From NCBI RefSeq assembly GCF_029633865.1, contig NC_079219.1, positions 55,560,857 to 55,624,856 of the forward strand: a DNA stretch of 64,000 nt, read 5' to 3'. This DNA is from Lampris incognitus (lineage: Eukaryota > Chordata > Actinopteri > Lampriformes > Lampridae). The notes beneath the pieces were generated by a model. That model ran no database searches and was not told the origin of the DNA. It saw nothing but the letters and a program-made list of their open reading frames with translations. Within the stretch, counting starts at the first letter, position 1. The number at the start of each line of letters is the position of its first letter. A program made the translations under genes and the position numbers. Positions 51,880 to 61,668 of the stretch are shown here, piece after piece.

Positions 51880-52930
51880 CTGTGCTGTTAGTACGTGCAA
51901 CAACACTGCAACCAAGGGCCTAATAAATGAGCCAAGGGGATTGATTGGTGGAATGAAATGTTTTGCACTGTGTATCCCCCCCCCCCTCCATTCTACAGTA
52001 AGGCTTTGTCTGCGTGTACATGGCAGTGGTGAAGAATGTAGTAACCACCGTGTGCCATCAGACAGTCCACAGCCGCCGGATCGATGAGCGAGATGCTTCC
52101 CCCCCACTTTCTGTCCCCTCCGAGCCTCATTCACTCGCGGCGAGCGGAGAACATTGGCCTGTCCGTGACTCGATGGCTGCACGGAGGTTATTAGCGGATC
52201 ATAGAGCGTCGGGCTTTATTAGAAGTCTGGCTGACGGGCAGTGTGTCTGGGTCATTGTCAGCGGGGAGAATAGCTGAAGGTCATTGTGTCTGCGTGGTCT
52301 CCGTCGCTCCGACCGCCCCACTACAGACACGCTCTTATTGACATCGCTGAAGTCTTGATAAACAAGAGGACACATAGTTTCCTCACTTCTGTGTGGTTTG
52401 CTTTGTTGGGGGATTTTTCTTCTTCTTTTCTTTTTTTCTGGCCTTTAATAAATTTGCCGAGGCCTTCGTGGCTGAGAGAAGAGGCGCGGAAACGCCGTCG
52501 ATGTTAAATCACCCCTTTGCTCTTTTCATCGAACAGATTTGGGCGTGCCTCGAGTAATTTGGGAAACGTTCTCGGGGCCGAGCGACGAGGGAGGGCATTG
52601 TGTCGGGTGAAGTATTTACTTTGCTCGTTAACAAATTCGACGAAACTGCATGCGAGAGGGCCGCGATAATGCTGCACACTTTACATCTTAAATCTCTCGT
52701 CTCCACCCAGCTCTGCGTTGTCCTGTCAAAGGCTGGAGTAGCGTGCGTGTGACCTCTGCCCTTTTTCTTGAAGGGGATCTGCAGGAAACCAGAAGTAATC
52801 ATTAATTGGTAAATTAGAGGGTGATCAGGATGTGGGGACGGGGTGTGGGTGTAGGCGGGGAGTTAATCTCCACCATTTACTCCGACACACTCGCACACAT
52901 TTGCAGCTTGGTTGTTGAACAGACCCGCTT
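51600..52930. other. Non-coding stretch downstream of ALG2
   Basis: (TG)n at 51849-51878 and C homopolymers near 51977. The remainder is complex and unassigned. Confidence 0.45.
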
Positions 52931-52936
52931 GCGTAC

Positions 52937-53183
52937 TGCCTGACCGCAGTGCAGGAACGTGGCTCGCCGTTGAGGTCCAGAGAGTCGTGTGGGAACTCGT
53001 GGGGAAGAAGCGCTTGGCACCGCTGCCTCACCGTCTCCTCCGGGGACGGGTGGAGGGGATGCTTGCTGTTATTGACCCTGATGCGAGTCCCCGGGGGCAC
53101 CGTCATCTCCTGGATGTGCTCTCTGAGGACTCTCTGAGGCGCTCGCCGGTTGGCTGCAGTTGTGACCCATGGGTCGAAGGACG
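52937..53183 (-). CDS. Candidate coding exon of an unrecognised gene
   Basis: On the minus strand a continuous frame reads SFDPWVTTAANRRAP, VLREHIQEMTVPPGTRIR, PSPEETVRQRCQALLPHEF and HDSLDLNGEPRS. Third codon positions are mostly G or C (GAG, CAC, ATC, CAG, CCC), unlike nearby repeats. A possible acceptor GTCGCAG precedes it (about 53184-53190) and a possible donor CA|GTACGC follows at 52936. I do not recognise the protein. No neighbouring exon was identified, so this may be one exon of a large-intron gene, a relic, or chance. Confidence 0.3.
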
Positions 53184-53411
53184 CTGCGACACAGCTTCTG
53201 CGTCATATGTTCATCTTCCAATTGAAAAAAGTACTTTCGTTGAGTGTGTTTAGAGAGGGAAGATTTTCACCCTAAAATAATCTGCATGGAATGTGGTTTG
53301 GCTAAAGAGCACAACGGAATAGAATTCACCTGCTTATGTGTTTTAGTTTTACAACAGTTCTCATGCAAAAGCCTTTTATTACATGGTAATGCTGTGCGAT
53401 ATGGCCAAAAT

Positions 53412-55590
53412 CTCATATCACGATATAGGTCATTCTTATCACGGTAATGATACATATCACGATACATATTCTTATCACGGTAACGATACATATCACGATA
53501 CAGGTCATTCATATCACGACGACGATACATATCACGATACATATATCACAACGATACATATCATGATACAGGTCATTCATATCACGATAACAATACGTAT
53601 CACGATACAGGTCATTCATATCACAACGATACATATCACGATACAGGCCATTCGTATCACGATAACGATACATATCACAATACAGGTCATTCTTATCACA
53701 GTAATGATACATATTGCGATACAGGTCATATCACCACAATGATACATATCACGATACGTGCCATTCTTATCACAACGATACATATCACGATACGTGCCAT
53801 TCTTATCGTGGTAACGATACATATCACGATACAGGTCATTCTTATCATGGTAATGATACATATTGCGATACAGGTCATTCATATCACAACAACGATACAT
53901 ATCACGATACAGGTCATTCATATCACGATACGTGCCATTCTTATCGTGGTAACGATACATATCACGATACAGGTCATTCATATCACGACAACGATACATA
54001 TCACGATACAGGTCATATCACAACAACGATACATATCACGATACAGGTCATTCTTATCGTGGTAACGATACATATCACGATACCTGTAATTCATATCACA
54101 ACAACGATACATATCACGATACAGGTCATTCGTATCACAACAGCGATACATATCACGATACAGGTCATTCTTATCGTGGTAACGATACATATCACGATAC
54201 AGGTCATCCATATCACAACAACGATACATATCACGATACAGGTCATCCATATCACAACAACGATACATATCGCGATACAGGTCATTCATAGCACAACAGC
54301 GATACATATCACGATACCGGTCATATCACAACAACGATACATATCACGATACAGGTCATTCATATCGTGGTAACGATACATATCACGATACAGGTCATTC
54401 TTATCGTGGTAACGATACATATCACGATACAGGCCATTCATATCACAACAACGATACATATCACGATACAGGCCATTCATATCACAACAACGATACATAT
54501 CACGATACAGGCCATTCATATCACGATAACGATACATATCACGATACAGGTCATTCATATCACGATAACGATACATATCACGATACAGGCCATTCATATC
54601 GTGGTAACGATACATATCACGATACAGGTCATTCATATCACGATCACGATACAGGCCATTCATATCGTGGTAACGATACATATCACGATACAGGTCATTC
54701 ATATCACGATAACGATACATATCACGATACAGGCCATTCATATCGTGGTGACGATACATATCACGATACAGGTCATTCATAGCACAACAGCGATACATAT
54801 CACGATACCGGTCATATCACAACAACGATACATATCACGATACAGGTCATTCATATCGTGGTAACGATACATATCACGATACAGGTCATTCTTATCGTGG
54901 TAACGATACATATCACGATACAGGCCATTCATATCACAACAACGATACATATCACGATACAGGCCATTCATATCACGATAACGATACATATCGATACAGG
55001 TCATTCATATCACGATAACGATACATATCACGATACAGGCCATTCATATCGTGGTAACGATACATATCACGATACAGGTCATTCATATCACGATAACGAT
55101 ACATATCACGATACAGGCCATTCATATCGTGGTAACGATACATATCACGATACAGGTCATTCATATCACGATAACGATACATATCACGATACAGGCCATT
55201 CATATCGTGGTGACGATACATATCACGATACAGGTCATTCATAGCACAACAGCGATACATATCACGATACCGGTCATATCACAACAACGATACATATCAC
55301 GATACAGGTCATTCATATCGTGGTAACGATACATATCACGATACAGGCCATTCATATCGTGGTAACGATACATATCACGATACAGGCCATTCATATCACA
55401 ACAACGATACATATCACGATACAGGCCAATCATATCACAATAACGATACATATCACGATACAGGTCATTCATATCACGATAACGATACATATCACGATAC
55501 AGGCCATTCATATCACGACAACGATACATATCACGATACAGGCCATTCATATCACGACAACAATACATATCACGATACAGCACATTTTCT
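53412..55590 (+). repeat. 39-bp minisatellite, about 56 copies (2.2 kb)
   Basis: Units combine CGATACATATCACGATACAG with GCCATTCATATC or GTCATTCTTATC and a variable ACAACAA, ACGATAA or GTGGTAA. Some units lose a segment (for example near 53558, 54010 and 54640). A segment of about 430 bases is itself repeated (CATAGCACAACAGCGATACA at 54288, 54778 and 55240). Since 39 is a multiple of three, long frames run on both strands (13-residue period); they are not genes. Confidence 0.95.
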
Positions 55591-55829
55591 GTAAATTCAG
55601 TGAATGAATAGTCTATATAAAATGACCCCATGGAATGACTTGTAAAAAGTGTGATTTGCAACACAACGAAATATTTTTTTTGGGGGGGGGGGGTTTATGA
55701 AACAAGTTGTATAGAAGACACAATATTCAGTATTCAAATATATCTGTCAAACAAGAACAACAAATACAAACAACAGAGTTGTTACTATAACCAACAATAA
55801 AACGGGGGGGGGGCCACAATTTAAATGGA
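55591..55829. other. Spacer between the minisatellite and the LINE tail
   Basis: A/T-rich sequence with G homopolymers at 55682-55693 and 55804-55813. It probably includes the 3' end of the minus-strand LINE. Confidence 0.4.
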
Positions 55830-56546
55830 GCCAGGGGGAATCTCAAGTAAAGACATTAAATAGATTGCCAAAATAGACAGTCTTCGCAGCTGTCTTATTT
55901 TCCGAGTCAGTGACGGTCTTAATGTGTTGTTTGGTGTCATTTTCAAAAACTAAAAATAGGGGTTTAGAGTGGCTAAATCAGGGGTCCCCAATTACTTTTC
56001 ATAGCGGGCCACTTTTAGGGCCACTTTTAAAACCACGGGCCACTCAACCTCCAGCAGCATGTTGTTCGTTAGTTTGTTTTGGTGTCGATACGTTGCGGGT
56101 ATTATAATTTAAACAGAGATTTTTCATCTATTTTTCGATATATTACTAGTCTTACTTTTACTAAGAAATTAAAAAAAAAATTTTTTTGGTAGGGAAATAA
56201 AAAAAATTCTTCCTTCTGACATTTCTCCAAAAATTCTCGCGGACCATAAATCAACCCGTCACGGGCCGGACGTGGCCCGCGGGCCGCCTGTTGGGGACCC
56301 CTGGGCTAAATGTTGACTCGTGAATGTGATACTTTGCTAAAATAATCAATAAATTTACGATATAGAATTCTTTACTTTTGTTACTGTTATGAACGTGGAT
56401 ACCAAACAAGACATTTTTCCAATAAAGAGAAAAGTCAGGGTCGACGTTATCAATAACGTATCGTGACAGGTCTTTGCAGACTCTGACAGTATGAGGACGT
56501 CGCCAGAAGAGCTGCACACAACGAGCTAAGCGACAGAGCTTAATAT
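55830..56546 (-). pseudogene. L1/Tx1-type LINE ORF2 C-terminal remnant, split by a MITE
   Basis: The minus strand reads LCRLARCVQLFWRRPH, DNVDPDFSLYWKNVLFGI, SKEFYIVNLLIILAKYHIH (56545-56305), then resumes beyond the MITE with KPLFLVFENDTKQHIKTV (about 55970-55880). The order and motifs (WKNVLFG, LAKxHIH, KPLFxVF) match the C-terminus of fish L1/Tx1-like reverse transcriptases. The upstream RT is missing; the fragment is dead. Confidence 0.75.
55979..56303. mobile_element. hAT MITE with perfect 13-bp TIRs and 8-bp TSD
   Basis: 325 bp starting CAGGGGTCCCCAA and ending TTGGGGACCCCTG, an exact inverted pair. The flanking 8-bp repeat GGCTAAAT (55971-55978 and 56304-56311) is perfect. The internal GCGGGCCACTTTTA and CCCGCGGGCCGCC text is typical of a widespread fish hAT family. 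It interrupts the LINE fragment. Confidence 0.92.
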
Positions 56547-56701
56547 TGTAGCGAATTCGGGGGGCAGTCCGAAATACCGTCGCCACAACCGGGACGCGAA
56601 CCCGTATTTCCCGCACCGCGAGCGACAACGTTAACCAGTCGACTCAAGGGTCCGACCCGTTAGTCAAGGACCAACGTGTCTACTTATCCATGCACGTTAC
56701 A
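56547..56701 (-). mobile_element. Solo LTR, tRNA-like, diverged TRIM family
   Basis: On the minus strand the unit starts TGTAACGTGCATGG and ends AATTCGCTACA (155 bp, TG...CA), flanked by ATAT on both sides (56543-56546 and 56702-56705). It contains GACCCTTGAGTCGACTGGTT (D-arm-like, weak box A) and GGGTTCGCGTCCCGG (box B with one mismatch). Shared layout and pieces (ACACGTT, CTAACGGGTC, GACCCTT) tie it to the LTRs at 33221 and 57539. Confidence 0.6.
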
Positions 56702-56756
56702 ATATGAAACGATAGGCGGCCGTCACACGATATATACCGTCATATCGCACAGCCCC

Positions 56757-56780
56757 CACGTGACGTCACGTGACGTCACT
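56757..56780. promoter_or_regulatory. Double CRE/E-box palindrome
   Basis: Two exact TGACGTCA sites (56761-56768 and 56771-56778) joined by CACGTG E-boxes, directly after the right end of the DNA element. These are the known binding sequences of CREB/ATF and bHLH factors. There is no assigned gene nearby, so function is unknown. Confidence 0.5.
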
Positions 56781-57538
56781 GTAAACTATTAATGACCGAA
56801 CTGTTATTACAGCTGTAATAACATAAGCTTTGGTCATCTGCTTCCAAGTGTTCACTTTGTTGCTGCCGGGTTGTTGTGATGGCGGAGAGTCGAAGGAAAA
56901 AAAAATTCTCTTAATTTTTTCGTTTTATTACGTAACATCCGGTCATCGCAACCTAACGAATTCAAAGAAAACCCTTTGAGCCGAGGTAGCTTCCGTTCAC
57001 TCAAACCTTTAAAAACGGATGATGAGGAAACCCCATACATCGACAATATATAAGATCCAGGTCGCCCTTTCCTTTGCTATGTTCAGAAAAGACGCCACAT
57101 TTGTAACATTTTACACTGTTATGTCTTTATCGAAGCGCTGAATCGGTTTCTTTGATGCTCTCGCCTGGATTATTGAGCCTGCATGAAGACACGTGATATG
57201 ATACGTCTAGCTTCTCACCCGTCAGTGCAAAACGGACCACGTGTCCATCCCCCCACCCCCCCATATACACCCCACCCCCCAAAAGGGAAGTCTCGTGTAT
57301 GGGATCATACAATCAATCAAGCCTCCTGTCTGGGCAGCGGGCACGCGCTCGTCCGTCCGCAGATCGAAGGGTGCAGCAAGTAGAAGCAACACTGTCTCCA
57401 CCTTTCCGCTTTTCTCTATTGTTTTCTATTCTCCTCCGACGCCCCTACAAGAGGACAACGGAATCTAGACCATCAAAGATACCTTCATGCACACACAGAC
57501 GTACATCTAACGTCAGGAATTAAAAACCAAAAACATAC
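56781..57538. other. Non-coding stretch
   Basis: Contains a fragment similar to the right flank of the ALG2-intron foldback element (CCTGGATTATTGAGCCTGCA at 57165-57184). C-rich at 57247-57285. No exon was recognised. Confidence 0.4.
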
Positions 57539-57673
57539 TGTAAACTCCTAATAAGACACGTTAGCCCCTAGCTAACGGGTCTGACCCTTTAGCCGAGCGG
57601 TTAGTGATGTCGCCTTGTGGTGCAGTACACCTCGTATCGAATCCCGCACCGGGCAACAAAATAACCGGTTACA
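57539..57673 (+). mobile_element. Solo LTR of the TRIM-like family, 4-bp TSD
   Basis: 135 bp, TGTAAACTCCTAATAAGACA at the start and AATAACCGGTTACA at the end, almost identical to the LTRs at 33221-33355 and 33460-33595. ATAC flanks it on both sides (57535-57538 and 57674-57677). The clean edges support the LTR reading. It retains TAGCCGAGCGGTTAGTG and GTATCGAATCCCGC. Confidence 0.75.
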
Positions 57674-57754
57674 ATACAAATACAACACAGCAGATTATAC
57701 CAGATATAAACATATTTACAGATAGGTAGCAGCACTGGGTCAAAAAGAGCAGGG

Positions 57755-57970
57755 TGTGGTGACCCACATCTATATATCGAGAGACATTCACCTAAGAGGA
57801 CGGTGTACCTTTAAGGGAAGAGGCGAGGGGTCAGATAATGCACTTCCGCTTTCGGTTCACAGTCAGTTCAGTGTCGTTGTCAGATGTATGACATGTTAAG
57901 TTGGAGCTAGTAAACTACCTCGACTACGTCTACTCTCACGTCTCCTGTCTCATTGTTTTCTAACTCCACA
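57755..57970 (+). mobile_element. Solo LTR of an unrelated LTR retrotransposon
   Basis: 216 bp starting TGTGGTGACCCACATC and ending TTCTAACTCCACA, flanked by AGGG on both sides (57751-57754 and 57971-57974). It contains GTGTACCTTTAAGGGAAG and CTCGACTACGTCTACTCTCA, typical of LTR text in fish Gypsy-like elements as I remember them. No internal region remains. Confidence 0.65.
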
Positions 57971-57974
57971 AGGG

Positions 57975-58203
57975 TTATATATACACACACATGTGTGTGT
58001 GGACTGAACACACTACCAAGTAAAATTTCAAACCTATTGTGACGAGAAACGTACGTAATGACGTCATCACAGTGCGACTTTAAAAACATCCACAACATTA
58101 CCTCCGTTAAGTTTTGCCTTATTATTTTTCTTATGGTGACGTAAGGCCTTGCCAGCTCGGCAGAACTTCGATTATTATTGCGTTTTCTGTTTTTGTTGCG
58201 CAG
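57975..58203. other. Non-coding stretch
   Basis: A short TATA/CACA tract lies at 57977-58000. The 3' end is pyrimidine-rich (GTTTTCTGTTTTTGTTGCGCAG, in two parts, 58180-58203), resembling a splice acceptor. Confidence 0.4.
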
Positions 58204-58390
58204 AGTCTCACCCGTCTTTGCTCTGCCCTGGAACAGGAAACTGCCCCAAAGTCCCCCAAAAACTCCATGGTTGATGCGAGTTGGAATCCTCGCAGCACGA
58301 CAACCGACCGAGCCTGTCAGACTGTCAGATGGCCATGAGTCAGCTGGGTGGCAGGTTCAATGCCTTCAACGCCCACAGCCTTGACGTTGC
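58204..58390 (+). CDS. Candidate exon or gene relic with an 8-bp duplication
   Basis: After a good acceptor-like tract, the frame AGT CTC ACC CGT reads SLTRLCSALEQETAPKSP, then NSMVDASWNPRSTTTDRACQ. The tandem CTGTCAGA CTGTCAGA at 58315-58330 shifts the frame. In the shifted frame the text continues MAMSQLGGRFNAFNAHSL. I do not recognise the protein. It may be a broken gene fragment; the frame change argues against an active exon unless splicing avoids it. Confidence 0.25.
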
Positions 58391-59207
58391 CAGGTGGCCT
58401 AATGTGTTACCCGTTCGATTCCAACGTGGCCTGTTGTGGTGCCAGGTTTGGTATGGGGCAGATTAGGGCGGGCGCTGAGGCCGAGACAGTCACACGTGCT
58501 GCATTTCTATCCACCGTTATGACCTCTTCCTCCGGGGGTATGAGAAGTGAAACATGCTCTCTGGATTTCTCTCTGGACTCGTCTCGGTGCATAATGATTT
58601 GTCAGATTATATGCGCATCCTTAGCTTTGTGTTGTTAATGCAGATGTATAGATGAGCAGGATTTACATTCACTTGACTCTACCGACGAAAGCCACAGGTA
58701 GGAAACCCTGTTTGCCTCTGTTTCCAAGGTTTTTCCATGACGTCGTCAGATAGGTTTGCGCATGCGTGCGTGCTCGTGCCCCGGCAAGTCTCGAGGAATT
58801 ATGAGGACGTGATGAGGGGGGGGGGCAGTAACCGCGCTGATTTAAGGCCGCTGCCAGGCCAGATGATAAAGCTAGCGGCCTTTAGGGGACAGGAAGCGAC
58901 ACCACGCGAGCAGGTCTGCAGGATAAACCCCACTCGCGAGAGTTTGCTGAATTCTGCCTCCTTTTCTCTGAGCGGCTTTTAATGGGGGGGGGGGGGGGTT
59001 AGGTAATTGATTTTGGAGTGAAGACCATCCTGGTTTACCTGAGTGGGACAAATTTGGTTGTAATGCACGTGAGCAACACACTTTACGGGGGTTAAGTGTA
59101 AGAATGGCCAACTGTCGAATTCATACTCTGAATTAATAGGGAGCAGCACATTACCAGGAAACTAGGGTGAAATGTACCCCCCCCCAAAAAAAGGGACTTC
59201 ACCTAAT
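58391..59207. other. Non-coding stretch
   Basis: G homopolymers at 58817-58826 and 58985-58998. No exon or named element was recognised. Confidence 0.4.
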
Positions 59208-59583
59208 CACCCCCCCCCCTTTTCGCCCCAATTCCCCCACTCTTCCGAGCCGTCCCGGTCGCTGCTCCACCCCCTCTTCCGATCCGGGGAGGGCTGCAGA
59301 CGACCACACGCCTCCTCCCATACATGTGGGGTCACCAGCCGCTTCTTTTCACCTGACAGTGAGGAGTTTCCCCAGGGGGACGTGGCGCGTGGGAGGATCG
59401 CGCCATTCCCCCCAGTCTCCCCCCCCCCGGACAGGCGCCCCGACCGACCAGAGGAGGCGCTAGCGCAGCGACCAGGACACATAACCCACATCCGGCTCCC
59501 CCTCCCGCAGACACGGCCAGTTCAAACCGGCGACCCCCCCGTGTTGGTAGGCGACGGGATAAACCGCTACACTACCCGGACGC
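59208..59583 (-). mobile_element. tRNA-derived SINE (family 1) with internal deletion
   Basis: Minus-strand copy starting AGCGTCCGGGTAGTGTAGCG. The body is intact, but about 45 bases between the box B region and the ACTGGCCGTG text are missing (the GTAGGGACGCCCGACCAAGC part seen in other copies), removing part of the tRNA-related head. Confidence 0.8.
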
Positions 59584-60014
59584 TTTCTACCGGCGACGTA
59601 GTGTGACGTATATCCGTTTTACTAAGGGCGCGTCTGTTTACTTCCTGTCAGCGCTACAGCAGCGGTACCCGCGCCGCCAGCCTCGGTGGTCGCCTAGCAG
59701 CGCTTTTTCATGCGGAAGTGTGTTTCTCCACTCGTCCCGGTTTGTGTTGTACGTGTTGTTGTTAATAATATTTACCGTTCGGTTTTGTTAACGGTGTTTT
59801 TGATCATCACCTCGGCGCTTTCGACACCCGTTAGCGATGTTAGCTAGGCGCCCAGTGTAGCGCCAACCTTAGCCGGATTTCACAGCTTAGCTAACGTGAG
59901 GTCGCGGTGGCTCTTCTTTTACGCTCGGCGCTCGCAGGAGCCGCCACACTTGAAACTGACTCACCTACGCCGCCTAGCGAAAGCGAGAAGCAGTGACGCT
60001 CCGACTTCATTGCA
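59584..60014 (+). promoter_or_regulatory. CpG-rich promoter-like region with possible first exon
   Basis: Unique, CpG-rich sequence with a good donor CATTGCAG|GTAAAAGG at 60014/60015. Two possible exons follow at 60579 and 60923. The start of an unrecognised plus-strand gene would fit. An upstream frame from ATG at about 59709 ends at TAG within this region, so it would be a leader ORF only. Confidence 0.35.
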
Positions 60015-60051
60015 GGTAAAAGGGGTGTAGGTTGTAGGTGTTCGGCTATAT

Positions 60052-60256
60052 GCGGCGCAGTGGTTAGCGCGGTCGCCTCATAGCAAGAAGGTCCTGGGTT
60101 CGAGCCCCAGGGGTAGTCCAACCTTGGGGGTCGTCCTCTGTGTGGAGTTTGCATGTTCTCCCCGTGTCTGCGTGGGGTTCTTCCGGGGGGGGGGGCTCCG
60201 GTTTCCTCCCACAGTCCCAACACATGTAGGTCAGATGAAATTGTCCCTAGGTATGA

Positions 60257-60291
<35 letters not shown>

Positions 60292-60440
60292 TCTCTCTCT
60301 CTCTCTCGGCCCTGTGATGGCCTGGCGGCCTGTCCAGGGTGTCTCCCCGCCTGCCGCCCAATGACTGCTGGGATAGTCTCCAGCATCCCTGAGAGCAGGA
60401 TAAGCCTGTTGAGATAATGGACGGATGGATGGATGGTGTC
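60052..60440 (+). mobile_element. V-SINE/DANA-like SINE, near full length
   Basis: Starts GCGGCGCAGTGGTTAGCGCG, has GGGTTCGAGCCCCAGG as box B, the GTTTGCATGTTCTCCCC core, an inserted (TG)n at 60258-60290 with (CT)n to 60307, and the ATGGACGGATGGATGGATGG tail. Short GCTATAT repeats flank it. Confidence 0.85.
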
Positions 60441-60578
60441 CAGCTATATTATGAAGGTGAGCAACGTTAACTTAACTTCGACGTGCACATGAACTTTGAC
60501 AAATTAGTCTTGGTGGCTTTCAGTTTGGATCGTTTATGTAACATCACATATCATTTGTGTCATTTTGTGTCTGGACAG

Positions 60579-60671
60579 TTTCAAACAAAGACAGGCTGTC
60601 GGGGGGAGTCCGCGTGGGAGCTTGTTGCCACGGCTCGACGGAGAAGGATGAGAAGTCGTGCAGTTTGAGAA
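60579..60671 (+). CDS. Candidate internal exon (unrecognised gene)
   Basis: Bounded by TGTCTGGACAG| and AGAA|GTAAGG. Skipping the first two bases, it is open and reads SNKDRLSGGVRVGACCHGST and EKDEKSCSLR, leaving one base (A) that fits the phase of the next candidate exon. No ATG in this frame and no family match. Could be a non-coding exon. Confidence 0.25.
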
Positions 60672-60922
60672 GTAAGGGGGAATCTAGAGATGGTGATTGT
60701 TGCTCTGAGTCAGTCAAGTTAACAGACTCATTGCCTGTGTTCAGTGCCTGTCCGTGGCCTTGTTCACTGTTTTGCCACATTTTCAGAGCAACCTTCAAAC
60801 TTGCAGCACAAAGGGTCATCGCGTGGTAGTTGGTCTCATAGGGCCTCAAATAACATTTGTGGAGCAGATAAAACTTAATCTATCCTTTTTATTTTATAGT
60901 TTTTCTCCCTTTCTTTTTTAAG

Positions 60923-61043
60923 GTTGTACTGAAGCATTAAGAGCCTGTCATAATGACCCGGTATCATTGCTCATGTGCAGCTGGCACCGTGCTTTGCAAC
61001 TGCATTGTTGCACTCCTTCAGTCAGCACACTACTGCGAGACAG
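60923..61043 (+). CDS. Candidate internal exon (unrecognised gene)
   Basis: Preceded by a strong polypyrimidine tract and acceptor (TTTTCTCCCTTTCTTTTTTA then AG) and followed by GAGACAG|GTACCC. The compatible frame reads CTEALRACHNDPVSLLMCSW and HRALQLHCC with no stop. The phase joins the exon ending at 60671. Product unknown. Confidence 0.28.
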
Positions 61044-61395
61044 GTACCCAAGTTGTCCCCCCCTGTCCGCAGCTGCACAGAGACGGAGCAGCAAGGACAT
61101 AAGCCAAAAACAATATCTATAGGCTTTTGTTATATGTCATATTTTTGCATAGACCTAAGCACTCCTGGATGACCTCGTAGGGGCTAAAACCTAGTCCAGT
61201 AGGCCAAATGACCATCATCAAGTTGTCAAAAACCCGAATGTCAGAAGGAGTAATTAGGCAAGTGAATATGTAGTCACTAATTTATCAGTCTGTCAAGGAT
61301 AAATACTGAACAGATTATTCTTGAAATGTTGGATCAGTAGAAATACCACACCACTTATTCAAAATAGTGTGGTGATTAGAAGTCGTTCAGTAGGG
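61044..61395. other. Non-coding stretch
   Basis: Nothing recognised. Confidence 0.4.
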
Positions 61396-61668
61396 CAGAC
61401 GGGTAGCGTAGTGGTCTATTCTGTTGCCTACCGACATGGGTCGTGTCTGTGGTCGGGAAGCTGGATATGGCATGTGTCCTGGTCACTGCACTAGCGCCTC
61501 CTCTGGTCGGTTGGGGCGCCTGTTCGGGGAGGGGGGGAACTGGGGGGAATAGCGTGATACTCCCACACACTACGTCCCCCTGGCGAAACTCCTCACTCTC
61601 AGGTGAAAAGAAGCGGCTGGCGACTCCACATGTATGGGAGGAGGCATGTGATAGTCTGCAGCCCTCCT
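61396..61668 (+). mobile_element. tRNA-derived SINE (family 1), truncated and internally deleted
   Basis: Starts GGGCAGACGGGTAGCGTAGT, lacks the box B part, keeps GAGTGTGGGAGGATCAC-like body text and GAAAAGAAGCGGCTGGCGAC, and ends abruptly at GCAGCCCTCC. Confidence 0.8.

Larger units (their letters stand above)
53391..56753. mobile_element. Candidate DNA element hosting a minisatellite and nested insertions
   Basis: The left end GCTGTGCGATATGGCC (53391) and the reversed right end GCTGTGCGATATGACGG (from 56753) form short inverted termini. Left-end text ATATCACGATATAGGTCATT grades into the 39-bp array, suggesting the array grew from the element's own sequence. A LINE tail, a hAT MITE and a solo LTR lie inside. 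GCTGTGCGATATGGCC-led repeats are common in fish; the class is not certain. Confidence 0.55.

Noticed and set aside
53616..55664. Long frames on both strands with YRDMYR or HITIQV periods
   Set aside because: Produced by the 39-bp minisatellite (13-residue period). Both strands stay open only because the unit lacks stops.
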